Origin: Elusimicrobiota bacterium
Lineage (GTDB): Bacteria > Elusimicrobiota > Elusimicrobia > UBA1565 > UBA9628
Direction of reading: 5' to 3'
Assembly (NCBI GenBank): GCA_028868375.1
Contig: JAGWUP010000004.1
Coordinates: forward strand, 154,312 to 218,311
Length of the DNA stretch: 64,000 bases
Both the position numbers and the translations under genes were made by a program. The notes below the pieces were generated by a model. The model saw nothing but the letters and a program-made list of their open reading frames with translations. It searched no databases and had not been told where the DNA came from. Positions within the stretch are counted from its first letter, which is position 1. The number at the start of each line of letters is the position of its first letter. Shown piece after piece: positions 44,125-52,916 of the stretch.

Positions 44125-46467
44125 CTATTTTAGCGCATTGGCATTGGGCGAGGAAGGCGGCAGCGAGACGGTTACGCCGTGCCGGGCGGCCAGCCCCTGC
44201 ATCAGTTGGCCCAGCGGCAGCAGGCCTTCGCTGGTCATGGCCGCCAGGACGACGCGCTTGATGGCGGAGGGCACGCTCAGCGGCTGGCCGTAGATGGTCG
44301 TCGGCACCAGCAGCCGCGCCGCGTAGTCCAGGCCGACTTCATTGGCCAGGCGGAGCAGCCAGCCGAAGCCCATGAAGGCCTCGCCGCGGGCATGCGGATC
44401 GGGATTTTTGGGGTCGTATTGAGTCGTGTTCAAGCCGGTGCGTATGAAGTCCTTGCCGGGATCCTTCGCGTTGAGCCAGAAGCCCTGCCCGATCACGGGG
44501 TCGTCGCGGAGCAGCATCGAGACGATGTCGGCGATTCCCTCGTTGACGCCGGAGTCCATCACCGGCTCGATCAACCAGCGGACGTACTCGTAGGGATCGG
44601 CTTGGCCTTCCGGCGGCGCCGGAAGCCGGAGCTGCGCGATGACTTGCACCGCCCTATGGGTGCTTTCATGCTCGATGATCGAAGGCTCATCCGTGTTCTC
44701 GGCGATCATCGTCACGACGCGGCCGTCCTTGGTCTTGCGCCGGAGGATGGCGCGGCGGGCGAAATTCAGGCTGTCCGTCGTCGGATCGTAGTAGGCGTTG
44801 GCCTGCACGTCGCTGCGGTTGGCGCGCTGCCCGCCCCGCAGCTTCTCCTTGATGCGCGGGTTCGCAATGCCTCCGGTCGAGGACAGCCAGTTGACCGTCT
44901 TGTCATAATACTCGTAGCCGTTGACGGCAGCCGCCATGTTCTCATCGTCGCCGCCGGGATTGATCAGCGCCGTGATCGTCTGCCCGGGCTTGGCCTCGAA
45001 CGTGGCCTTAAGGGGCCCGTCTCCCGAGTCCATGTCTTTGACCTCGGAATATTTGCCGTCAAGCCGGATCGTGAACGGCCCCCGCGCGTCCTGGGGAACG
45101 GTGAAGCGTCCATTCTCATCGGTCACGGCGATGACCTGGCCGCTCGCGTCGTAAACGTCGAGCTCGGACAGAGCCAGCGGCACGATATTTCCGGTATCCG
45201 TCTTCCTGCCCCGGCCCTCGGCCAGGCCGGAGGCCCCGGCGCCGGAGGCGATGCGCAGCCCCTGCGCGCTCCAGGCGAAGGCCTCGCCGGTGTGTATGTC
45301 GACCGCGACGATGACGGGCAAGCCGTTGAGGTCGCTGGCTTGGTAGATCCAGACCGCGCGCCATTGGTCCGCGATCTGGGTGATCTGGCGCGCGATCAAG
45401 ACGGGCGGCGTCTCCTTGGAGGCCGCCTCCGGCTGGACGGCGTGGCCGGCGGCGGCGTCCTGAGGCCCCGTGACGGGCATCCTCAAGCGCTGTGCGGCTT
45501 TCTGCTGCAGTTGTTCATCCGAGAAGCCGGGCGTCATGATGTCGGGGCCGATGCCAGGGAAGAGTTGCCCCTCGGAGGCCATAAGGATCGGCCTGCCGTT
45601 GATGATCTTGATGTCCAAGGACAGGCTGCCCCCGGCCACCTGCAAGTAGTAATCCCCGCTGCCCCGCCGGCCCTTCTTGATCTGGCGAAAGAGGGCGTGG
45701 TAGGAGCCGGCTTGCTTCTTTTGGGCGTCGCCGGGCACGAACTCGAAGACGGAATTTTGGAGGTCGTCCGCGCCGACGCCGTATTTCTCGGGATGCGCGT
45801 CGATTTCTTGGAGCACTGCCTCATAGACGGCTTGGGCATTCGTGGGATCGACATTGAGATCGACGGGTTTCTGATCGTCGACGATATGATCGACGCCGAA
45901 ATGGAATCGATCGAGCTTCACCGCGCCCGCGAAGCTGGAGGGATCGGGCATCAGGTCCAGTTCGACTCCGGGACGCAGGCGATGCTGTTGGCGCTGCTGG
46001 GGAGCGATGATGTGCCGGGCGAAGGCGGGGACCAGCGGCAGTCGCTGCGCGGCTCTGGGCGGGCCGAAGACCGCCTCGGCTCCCGCGCGGACAGCGGCGC
46101 TCAGGCGTTGCAGCAGAGGGTGTCGCGCAGCGGCGGGAGCTGCGCCGGCCCGCGGTCCGGCCGCGGGCGCCGCGAGTCCGGCCTCGGCGGAGGACGTCAA
46201 GCCGGCTTGCGGCGGCGGAAGCTGCGCCGCAGCGGCGATCGAGGGGATGCCGGGCGTCCGCGACGTCTCCAGAGCTCCTCCCAGTTCCGTCAGCGTTTGA
46301 TCCAGGGGAACGGCGCCCGGAGGAACGGCCGGCGGGGCGGCGAGGGAGGGCGCGATCCGATCGGGGACGGAGGCCAGCATCTCGGCTGCCGCCGGGGCGC
46401 AGGAGAGCGGGAAGGCGATTAGAAAAGCGAGGGCGGCGCGGAAAGCCGCGGAGGGATTTTTGGACAT
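44125..46467 (-). CDS. Secreted gluzincin-type metallopeptidase, multidomain
   Basis: 780 residues with a signal peptide (AFRAALAFLIAFPLSCAPAAAE) and an Ala/Pro-rich leader to about residue 140. A prodomain-like region (residues 150-410) includes WIYQASDLNGLPVIVAVDIH, like the FTP/PepSY propeptide. A carboxypeptidase-regulatory-like beta domain (about 430-500) follows. The zinc site HESTH (H600-H604) is followed by SGVNEGIADIV, with E643 as the probable third ligand, in the manner of M4/M36 enzymes, though the spacing is longer. CATAAT ends 6 bases before the ATG. Probably an exported protease matured by propeptide removal. Confidence 0.78.
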   Translation of the reverse strand: MSKNPSAAFRAALAFLIAFPLSCAPAAAEMLASVPDRIAPSLAAPPAVPPGAVPLDQTLTELGGALETSRTPGIPSIAAAAQLPPPQAGLTSSAEAGLAAPAAGPRAGAAPAAARHPLLQRLSAAVRAGAEAVFGPPRAAQRLPLVPAFARHIIAPQQRQQHRLRPGVELDLMPDPSSFAGAVKLDRFHFGVDHIVDDQKPVDLNVDPTNAQAVYEAVLQEIDAHPEKYGVGADDLQNSVFEFVPGDAQKKQAGSYHALFRQIKKGRRGSGDYYLQVAGGSLSLDIKIINGRPILMASEGQLFPGIGPDIMTPGFSDEQLQQKAAQRLRMPVTGPQDAAAGHAVQPEAASKETPPVLIARQITQIADQWRAVWIYQASDLNGLPVIVAVDIHTGEAFAWSAQGLRIASGAGASGLAEGRGRKTDTGNIVPLALSELDVYDASGQVIAVTDENGRFTVPQDARGPFTIRLDGKYSEVKDMDSGDGPLKATFEAKPGQTITALINPGGDDENMAAAVNGYEYYDKTVNWLSSTGGIANPRIKEKLRGGQRANRSDVQANAYYDPTTDSLNFARRAILRRKTKDGRVVTMIAENTDEPSIIEHESTHRAVQVIAQLRLPAPPEGQADPYEYVRWLIEPVMDSGVNEGIADIVSMLLRDDPVIGQGFWLNAKDPGKDFIRTGLNTTQYDPKNPDPHARGEAFMGFGWLLRLANEVGLDYAARLLVPTTIYGQPLSVPSAIKRVVLAAMTSEGLLPLGQLMQGLAARHGVTVSLPPSSPNANALK

Positions 46468-46683
46468 GTGGCCATTATGCGACGCGGGCGGCGGCCCCGC
46501 CCTGGGACCATCGGGCGCGGGACCGGCGGCATTGGGCCTAGCCGGCGCTGGGCCCTATTCCGGGCTCCGGGGGGCGGCGAGAAAGCGCGCGTTCGGCGCG
46601 ACAAGTCTATTGACGGCGCGCGAGGGCTTATGGGACCATTTGGCCTATAAGTAGTATAGGACTATTGGTCCCGGAGGTGCACC

Positions 46684-47625
46684 GTGCGAAAGATGCTGCC
46701 GCTGGCCGTCGTCCTGGCGCTTTTCGCTTCCGACCGTCTTGCGCCGCGCGTCCGCCTGTTGTGCAAGGGGTTCCTGCCGCCCAACAACCTGAGCATCCCG
46801 GTCGGCAGCTTGCGCGCCGCGGGATTGAGCAAGGCGCAGTTCGACGCGGTGCTCGACCGCGCCCTGTCGATCTATGGGCCCATCATCGCGGCCAGGGGAG
46901 GGCGTCTCGACATCGAGCGAGACTGGCAGGACCCGACGGTCAACGCCTCCGCCGAGCGGATCGGCTCGATCTGGAGGCTCAACATGTACGGAGGCCTGGC
47001 CCGGCACCCGGCCGTCACCCCGGACGGCTTCTCCCTGGTCGTCTGCCACGAATTGGGCCACCATTTGGGGGGCTACCCGAAGCTCGACGGGGATTGGGCC
47101 ACCAACGAGGGCGGCGCCGATTATTTCGCCACGCTTAAATGCCTGCGCCGGCTGCTGCCGGCCACAACTCCGGAGACGGTCGACCCCACCGCGCTGCGGG
47201 CCTGCTCCGGGGTCTTTCGCGGCGAGGCCCGGCGCACCCTCTGCCTGCGCGAGGCCATGGCCGGCCTGTCCCTTGGCGCTCTCCTCGCCCAGATCGGCGG
47301 CTCGCCGCTGCCCAAGCTGGACACCCCCGATCCCGGCCGGGTGTCCCAGACCAACGACGACCATCCCGCGGCGCAGTGCCGTCTAGACACATATTTCCAG
47401 GGAGGGCTCTGCGTCAAGCCGGTCGGCGAGGAGGTCTCCGACGACGATCCCAACCCCGGGGCCTGCACGCGCTCCCAGGGATTCTCCGTGGGCCTGCGCC
47501 CGCTCTGCTGGTACAAGCCGCCGGCTTCCCAGCGGGAGATTCCCGAGGTGGCGCGCTTGAGCGTCGATCCGCAAGTCGTGCTCAAGCGGCTAGAGGCGCT
47601 GCGCGCCTCCTTGCGCTGGGACTAG
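46684..47625 (+). CDS. Exported HELGHH metalloprotease-like protein
   Basis: 313 residues, starting GTG after GGAGGT at good spacing. The N-terminal hydrophobic stretch (MLPLAVVLALFASDRLA) may be a signal. VVCHELGHHLGGYPK (H122, E123, H126) is a zinc HExxH motif, and ATNEGGADYFATLKCLR could give the third ligand. Eight or more cysteines in the second half suggest disulfides outside the cytoplasm. It does not match a named peptidase family I know. A run of TATAGG/ACTATT upstream probably holds the promoter. Confidence 0.75.
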   Translation: MRKMLPLAVVLALFASDRLAPRVRLLCKGFLPPNNLSIPVGSLRAAGLSKAQFDAVLDRALSIYGPIIAARGGRLDIERDWQDPTVNASAERIGSIWRLNMYGGLARHPAVTPDGFSLVVCHELGHHLGGYPKLDGDWATNEGGADYFATLKCLRRLLPATTPETVDPTALRACSGVFRGEARRTLCLREAMAGLSLGALLAQIGGSPLPKLDTPDPGRVSQTNDDHPAAQCRLDTYFQGGLCVKPVGEEVSDDDPNPGACTRSQGFSVGLRPLCWYKPPASQREIPEVARLSVDPQVVLKRLEALRASLRWD

Positions 47626-47641
47626 CGCTCTGACCGCAGCA

Positions 47642-48991
47642 CTAGACCGCGTCCAGCACGGCCGCGACGAAGGAGGCATGGTTCCAGGCCTCGATGCGGA
47701 TCGACAGGCCCAGGCGGACGATGACGAGGCCGCGCTCGGGCACGATCGTCAGGCACTGCCCCTCGTGGCCCAGGGCGTGGAGGGTGCCGGGAGGGATGCG
47801 CGCCGCTTCGGCGCCTCCGCCGCCCAGCTCCTTTTGCAGCTTCAGCCACCAGTGGGCGCCGTAGCAGCCGTCCGGCGCCTGGGGGGTGGGCGTGGAGATG
47901 AACGTCGTCCAGCCCTCCGGCAGCAGGCGCCGGCCCTCCCAGACGCCGCCCTGCAGGTGGAGCTGCCCGAAGCGCGCCCAGTCGCGGGCGCTGGCGAACA
48001 GGAACGAGGAGCCGACGAAGGTCCCCGAGGCGTCCGCCTCGAAGATCGCGGTGCCCATGCCCAGGGGATCGAAGAGGGCGCGGCGCGGCAGGGCATGGTA
48101 GGCCTCCTCGCCGTAGGCGCGGCGCAATGCCAGCGACAGGATGTTCGTGGAGCCGCTGGAGTATTGCCAATGCGAGCCGGGGGCGGCCGCGAGGGCTTTC
48201 GAGGCCGCGAAGCCTCCGGCGTCCGGCTGTACGAAGAGCATCCGGACGACGTCGGAGGCGAGATCGGAGTAGCGCTCCGAGAAGCGCAGGCCGCTGCGCA
48301 TGCGCAGCAGGTCCTCGACCTTGATCGCTGCGCGCGGATCGCCGGGCGCGCTCCATTGAGGCAGCAGGCTGGACTGGCTTAAGGCGAGCTTGCCCTCGCC
48401 CACGGCGACGCCGACCAGGGCGCCTAGCGCGGCCTTGGCCATCGACCAGCCGTTGAGGGCGGTGTCGGGGCCGAAGCCGGCGGCGTAGCGCTCGCCCAGC
48501 AGATGCCCGTCTTGCAGCACCAGCACGGCGCGGGTGCGCCGCAAGCCCCGCGCGTTGGGCTCCGTAAAGGCGGAGTCGAGGACGGCCGACAGCGCCCGGC
48601 TGGCCGCCGCGCGCGGGAACTCGCAGCTTTTGCCGGAGGCGGGCGGAACGCTCAGGGCGGCCGGCTCTCCATCGGCCAGGGTGGCGCCGGCGCCCGCTCG
48701 AAAGACGGCCGTTCGAGCGCGAAAGCCGGGCAGCTTGGCGCGGACCGACCGGCGCCGCCCGTCCGCCTTAGCGCGGAACAGACGCAGCGCCCGGTAGCTC
48801 TCGGCGTTTAATTCCGGGGCGGAGTCCAAGTCCAGGGCCAGGCCGGAGACGAAGAGGGCCGAGGCCGCCACCTTGGCCTTGTAGCCGGCCCCGGCGGCGG
48901 CGACCGCGGACAGCCAGCGCGCCGCAAGCAGCGCGGCCAAGGCGAGCATGAGGCCGGCCAGCCACAGCAAGGTCACGGCCAAGTCTATCAA
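47642..48991 (-). CDS. Membrane-anchored serine hydrolase, beta-lactamase fold
   Basis: About 449 residues from a TTG at 48991. An N-terminal membrane helix (AVTLLWLAGLMLALAALLAA) is followed by a class C beta-lactamase/DD-peptidase-like domain. Nucleophile motif SMAK (S183, K186 from this start), the YSSGSTN block, and HALGHEGQ near the C-terminus in place of KTG. Such proteins include esterases, peptidases and penicillin-binding relatives. Start choice is uncertain: an ATG at 49072 would add 27 residues, and neither has a clear Shine-Dalgarno. The gene faces away from the esterase gene at 49105. Confidence 0.85.
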   Translation of the reverse strand: MIDLAVTLLWLAGLMLALAALLAARWLSAVAAAGAGYKAKVAASALFVSGLALDLDSAPELNAESYRALRLFRAKADGRRRSVRAKLPGFRARTAVFRAGAGATLADGEPAALSVPPASGKSCEFPRAAASRALSAVLDSAFTEPNARGLRRTRAVLVLQDGHLLGERYAAGFGPDTALNGWSMAKAALGALVGVAVGEGKLALSQSSLLPQWSAPGDPRAAIKVEDLLRMRSGLRFSERYSDLASDVVRMLFVQPDAGGFAASKALAAAPGSHWQYSSGSTNILSLALRRAYGEEAYHALPRRALFDPLGMGTAIFEADASGTFVGSSFLFASARDWARFGQLHLQGGVWEGRRLLPEGWTTFISTPTPQAPDGCYGAHWWLKLQKELGGGGAEAARIPPGTLHALGHEGQCLTIVPERGLVIVRLGLSIRIEAWNHASFVAAVLDAV

Positions 48992-49031
48992 GTTCGGCCC
49001 CGGCGGCTCAGTGCCCTGACGGGCAGGCGGG

Positions 49032-49044
49032 TAGGACCTTTGCC
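49032..49044 (+). promoter_or_regulatory. TAGGWCCTTTG element, copy d
   Basis: TAGGACCTTTGCC, 61 bases (start to start) before TAAGCT (49093-49098), which ends 6 bases before the ATG at 49105. The same geometry is seen in copy b. Confidence 0.6.
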
Positions 49045-49104
49045 GCTTCGGCGCGGACCAGTCGGCCCTCATTTTGGGAGGCCGGCCCGTGCTAAGCTTG
49101 CCGC

Positions 49105-50010
49105 ATGATCGCGCTGCTTGCGGCGCTATGGCTTGCGGCGGCGCCGGCGGCGGCAAACGTCAGCTATTCGCCGACGGCCGCGCCAGCCGACCGCGTCGAG
49201 CTGATCCCGGACTTTCATTCCGATCTGCTCGGCAACACGCGGCCGGTGGCCGTCTACCTGCCGCCGGGCTACCGCGAGCAAACCCTCCGTTCGTACCCGG
49301 TCCTCTATTTCCAGGACGGCCAGAACGCCTTCGATCCAAGAACGGCGTTCATGGGCCGCGATTGGCAGGTGGGCCGGACCTGCGACCGGCTGATCCTGGC
49401 CGGACGGATGAAGCCGATCATCATCGTGGCTCCCTTCAATCTCGGCGATCCGACGCGCATGAACGAGTACTCCCCGGTCGTCGATCTGCAAGAGGGCCAT
49501 GGCGCAGGCGGCCGCGGCGACCTCTACATCCGCTCCATGCTAACTGAGCTGGAGCCGATGATCGCTTCGCGCTACCGGTTGCGGCGCGGCGAACGCTCGG
49601 TGATGGGATCCTCCCTGGGAGCTGTCATCTCGTTGCATGCGGCGCTGACGCGGCGCGATGACGGCGGCAGGCCGGCCTTCGCGGGTGCTGCGGCCCTATC
49701 CTTGTCGCTGGAGTGGGCCGAAGGGTTTCTCTTGCGCGAGGCCAAGAACGTGACGCTGCCCTCGCCCCTGCCCAGGCTTTGGCTCGACGAAGGGACCGAG
49801 GAGTACGACGCCCGTTGGTATCCCGATCATCTGCGGCGCAACGACGCCAATCTCGCCGAATTCGCCAGGCTCAAGGCGATCCTGCGGGAACGCGGCTGGG
49901 AAAACGGCCAAAATCTGCTGGCGCCTGTCATTGAAGGGGCCGAGCACAACGAGTTGTTCTGGCGCCGGCGCGTCGGGGAAGTCCTGCGCTTCTTGTTTTC
50001 CCCGGGCTAG
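49105..50010 (+). CDS. Exported esterase, Fes/esterase D type
   Basis: 301 residues with a signal peptide (MIALLAALWLAAAPAAAN). The alpha/beta-hydrolase domain follows: VYLPPGYREQ, PVLYFQDGQNAFDP, the nucleophile elbow MGSSLGAV (S170), and the catalytic histidine in EGAEHNELFW (H281). This matches PF00756-type esterases, which include enterochelin esterases and acyl-carbohydrate esterases. No siderophore genes are nearby, so a role in polymer or ester breakdown outside the cytoplasm is more likely. Leaderless start predicted (TAAGCT box). Confidence 0.88.
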   Translation: MIALLAALWLAAAPAAANVSYSPTAAPADRVELIPDFHSDLLGNTRPVAVYLPPGYREQTLRSYPVLYFQDGQNAFDPRTAFMGRDWQVGRTCDRLILAGRMKPIIIVAPFNLGDPTRMNEYSPVVDLQEGHGAGGRGDLYIRSMLTELEPMIASRYRLRRGERSVMGSSLGAVISLHAALTRRDDGGRPAFAGAAALSLSLEWAEGFLLREAKNVTLPSPLPRLWLDEGTEEYDARWYPDHLRRNDANLAEFARLKAILRERGWENGQNLLAPVIEGAEHNELFWRRRVGEVLRFLFSPG

Positions 50011-50028
50011 CGGGGTTTTCTCGTCTTG

Positions 50029-50682
50029 CTAGCGGGCGATGAGGGAAGGCCAAATGGGGACCAGGGACTGGACGAAGCCCTCCATGATGCCCTGCATCGC
50101 CGAGGGGACGTCCAAGCCCTCGTAGCTCATGGAGGCCGACCATAGGATCGTGCCGGTCTCGACGTCGATCAGGCGCGCCACCACGGAGGCCTGTGCGTCC
50201 GTGGTGAAGACCTGGGAGTTGGGCACTCCCAGCAGCGGCCCGGCGGGCACGACGGCCCCGCCGTTGACCGGGGTGACGGACTGCCAGGAGCCTTTCCCGT
50301 TGTTGGTGACGACGTAGCTTTGGGAGGGCTGGCTCAGCGCCACGGTGCCTACGAAGAGGGCGTCGACGCCGAGTATCTTGCCCACCTGCTTGACCGTCCG
50401 CGGGTCGAGCAGGCCGGAGCGGGCCAGGCCCTGCTCGCTTAAGATGGCGGAGAGCTGCTGGCGCTCGATGACGTTCGCGCCCGCGGCGACGAGCTGCTGG
50501 GTCAGCAGGTCCGCCGCGATGTCGCCGTCGGGACCCCCGAAGGTCACCACCGCCACCCGCTGGATCGAGGAAAAGTTGGCGTGGGGATTGATGGCCACTT
50601 GCGGCGTCACGCAGCCGGATAGGGCCGCCGCGCAGAGCAGGCAGGGCCACAAGCGGCGTCCCCCGGAGGCCGCGGTCTTCAT
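50029..50682 (-). CDS. CsgG-like lipoprotein
   Basis: 217 residues with a lipoprotein signal (PCLLCAAALSGCVTP; Cys near residue 24). The body (RVAVVTFGGPDGDIAADLLT, NVIERQQLSAILSEQGL, VGKILGVDALFVGTVALSQP) is the CsgG/curli-assembly-type domain, seen also in LpoB/PenA-like regulators and many outer-membrane lipoproteins. Full CsgG pores are longer, and a role as a secretion pore or an assembly cofactor cannot be separated. ATGA overlap with the TPR gene upstream suggests the two proteins act together at the envelope. Confidence 0.85.
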   Translation of the reverse strand: MKTAASGGRRLWPCLLCAAALSGCVTPQVAINPHANFSSIQRVAVVTFGGPDGDIAADLLTQQLVAAGANVIERQQLSAILSEQGLARSGLLDPRTVKQVGKILGVDALFVGTVALSQPSQSYVVTNNGKGSWQSVTPVNGGAVVPAGPLLGVPNSQVFTTDAQASVVARLIDVETGTILWSASMSYEGLDVPSAMQGIMEGFVQSLVPIWPSLIAR

Positions 50683-51050
50683 GGCCGGGTGGTGGAAAGA
50701 AGGTGCAGATGATTGCGCGCTTTCTCCCTCATTTCCGGATGCCTGGCGTTGGCAAGACAAGCTTGCCAAGCTTGCATCGCCTTGTCCCTGAGGCCTTTCT
50801 TCTCGTAGATCAAGCCCAGCATGTAGAAGGCCATGGCTCGATGGGGATCGAGGGCGGCGGCCTTCTCGAACTCGGCTTGTGCCTCGTCGATGCGTCCCGC
50901 GCGCTTGAACATGAAGCCCATGTGCACATGCTGCTCCGCGGATTCGACGGCCGCGGACTCGGTTGTTTCGGACTTGGCCGCCGCGGACTCGCCCAGGACG
51001 GGTGCTGCGGCCAGGCAGGCCGCAAGCCAAAGCAAAAGGACCCTGTTCAT
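50679..51050 (-). CDS. Exported TPR protein
   Basis: 123 residues with a signal peptide (MNRVLLLWLAACLAAAPVLG), then about three tetratricopeptide units: HVHMGFMFKRAGRIDEAQAE, HRAMAFYMLGLIYEKKGLRD, KAMQAWQACLANARHPEMRE. TPR domains hold protein partners. The four-base overlap with the CsgG-like lipoprotein makes that the obvious partner. TACGCT ends 6 bases before the ATG, without a Shine-Dalgarno, so this small operon is predicted leaderless. Confidence 0.85.
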   Translation of the reverse strand: MNRVLLLWLAACLAAAPVLGESAAAKSETTESAAVESAEQHVHMGFMFKRAGRIDEAQAEFEKAAALDPHRAMAFYMLGLIYEKKGLRDKAMQAWQACLANARHPEMREKARNHLHLLSTTRP

Positions 51051-51233
51051 GGGCCCAGCGTAGCATTTCCGGCGCCGCCCCGCACCTCCCGCACTGCTCG
51101 TCTTTGGGTGCGGCCCCGGCGTTCCGACTTGGCGGGGGGGCGGGCCGCGCCCGCCTTGGCCGCGCTCCTTCCTTAATAGAAGGGGGTAGGCATGGTTGTA
51201 TCGTTGCCTTAAGAAGTAAACCAGGGGGACGCC

Positions 51234-52916
51234 ATGCCTATGCCTCTAAAGACGCCGAAGAGCCATAAAGCCCGTAAACTATCCAAGAGGCCCCCTTTGC
51301 CCACCGGACTGGCCTTGATGCAGGATCCCCTGCTCAATAAGGGGACCTGCTTCACTTTGGAGGAGCGGCGCCGATTGGGCCTGCTGGGCCTGCTGCCGCC
51401 GCGCGTCTCCTCGCCTGAGCAGCAGCTTGCGCGCGCCCTGGGCAACATCCGCCAGCATCCCAACGACCTGCTCAAGTACGTCGAGATGATCTCCCTGATG
51501 GACCGCAACGAGAGCCTGTTCTTTCGCGTCGTGATCGACAACATCGAGGAGATGATGCCGATCATCTATACCCCGGTGGTCGGCCAGGCCTGCCAGCTCT
51601 ATTCCCACATCTATCGCCGGGCGCGCGGAATCTATCTGTCGCAGCGCGAGCGGGGGATGTTCAAGGAGGTGCTGCGCAACTGGCCGGTGCGAGACGTGCG
51701 CGTCATCGTCGTCACCGACGGCGAGCGCATCCTGGGGCTGGGAGACCTCGGGGCCAGCGGCATGGGCATTCCGGTGGGCAAGCTTTCCCTCTATACGGCC
51801 TGCGCCGGCGTCCACCCCGCGCAGACCCTGCCGGTCACGCTGGACGTCGGCACCAACAACGAGTCCCTCCTCAACGATCCCCTCTACCTCGGCCTGCCGC
51901 AGCGGCGCTTGACCGGAGCGGCCTACGACGAGTTGGTCGACGAGTTCGTCCGGGCGGCGCGATCGGTCTTTCCGAAGGCCTTGATCCAGTTCGAGGACTT
52001 CGCCAACCGCAACGCCTTCCGCCTGCTCGAGAAGTACAGGCGCGACGTTTGCTGCTTCAACGACGACATCCAGGGCACGGCGGCGGTGACGCTGGCGGGG
52101 CTTTATTCCGCCTGCCGCCTGACCAAGGCGCGCCTGCGCGATCAGACCGTCCTATTCTACGGGGCGGGGGAGGCCGCGATCGGCACGGCCAACCTGATCG
52201 TCGCCGCGATGACGGCGGAGGGGATGCCGAGGAACGAGGCCATGCGGCGCTGCTGGTTCATGGACTCCAAGGCCTTGGTGGAAAGCTCCCGGACCGACCT
52301 GCAGCCGCATAAGAAGCCCTACGCTCACGAGCATGCCCCGCTCAAGGACTTGCTTGGGGCCGTGCGCGCGCTAAAGCCCACGGCCTTGATCGGAGCCTCC
52401 GGGCATCCCGGGCAGTTCACGCGGGAGATCATCGAGGAGCTGGGCAGGCTCAACGCTGTTCCGGTCATCTTCGCCCTGTCCAATCCCACCTCGAAGGCGG
52501 AGTGCACGGCCGAGCAGGCCTATTCCTGGACCGGCGGGCGGGCGTTGTTCGCCAGCGGCAGCCCGTTCGCGCCGGTGCGTTTCGAAGGCCGCACGCTCGT
52601 GCCCGGGCAGGGCAACAACGCCTATATCTTTCCGGGCGTGGGGCTGGGGGTGGTGGCCTCTTCGGCGACGCGCGTCACCGACGAGATGTTCTTCGAGGCA
52701 TCCAAGATCCTGGCGGGCTTGGTGACCGAGGGCGACTTGTCGTCCGGCTGCCTGTATCCGCCCCTAAGCCGCATCCGCGAGGTCTCCGCCCGGATCGCGG
52801 CCAAGGTCTGCGAGGTCGCTTACACCCGCGGCTTGGCCCGGGAGCCCAAGCCGAAAAATCTCCTGGCGCATGTCCGCGCCCTGCAATATCAGCCGACCTA
52901 CAAATCGTACGTCTAG
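51234..52916 (+). CDS. maeA: Malic enzyme, large NAD(P)-type
   Basis: Decarboxylates malate to pyruvate with NAD(P)+. The 560 residues match the long eukaryote/E. coli SfcA-like form. Segments are YTPVVGQACQLYSHIYRRAR with the catalytic Tyr, GDLGASGMGIPVGKLSLYTA, FEDFANRNAFRLLEKYRRDV with FNDDIQGTAAV at the metal site, and the dinucleotide fold FYGAGEAAIGTANL. The choice of NAD or NADP cannot be made by eye, so the symbol is tentative. CAGGGGGA before the ATG is a fair Shine-Dalgarno. It provides pyruvate from C4 acids, complementing gltA and xfp. Confidence 0.95.
   Translation: MPMPLKTPKSHKARKLSKRPPLPTGLALMQDPLLNKGTCFTLEERRRLGLLGLLPPRVSSPEQQLARALGNIRQHPNDLLKYVEMISLMDRNESLFFRVVIDNIEEMMPIIYTPVVGQACQLYSHIYRRARGIYLSQRERGMFKEVLRNWPVRDVRVIVVTDGERILGLGDLGASGMGIPVGKLSLYTACAGVHPAQTLPVTLDVGTNNESLLNDPLYLGLPQRRLTGAAYDELVDEFVRAARSVFPKALIQFEDFANRNAFRLLEKYRRDVCCFNDDIQGTAAVTLAGLYSACRLTKARLRDQTVLFYGAGEAAIGTANLIVAAMTAEGMPRNEAMRRCWFMDSKALVESSRTDLQPHKKPYAHEHAPLKDLLGAVRALKPTALIGASGHPGQFTREIIEELGRLNAVPVIFALSNPTSKAECTAEQAYSWTGGRALFASGSPFAPVRFEGRTLVPGQGNNAYIFPGVGLGVVASSATRVTDEMFFEASKILAGLVTEGDLSSGCLYPPLSRIREVSARIAAKVCEVAYTRGLAREPKPKNLLAHVRALQYQPTYKSYV

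Noticed and set aside
44127..44132. TAAAAT as a leaderless promoter for the gene at 44120
   Set aside because: It coincides with the last codons and stop of the preceding gene, 4 bases away; co-transcription is simpler, though an internal promoter is not excluded.
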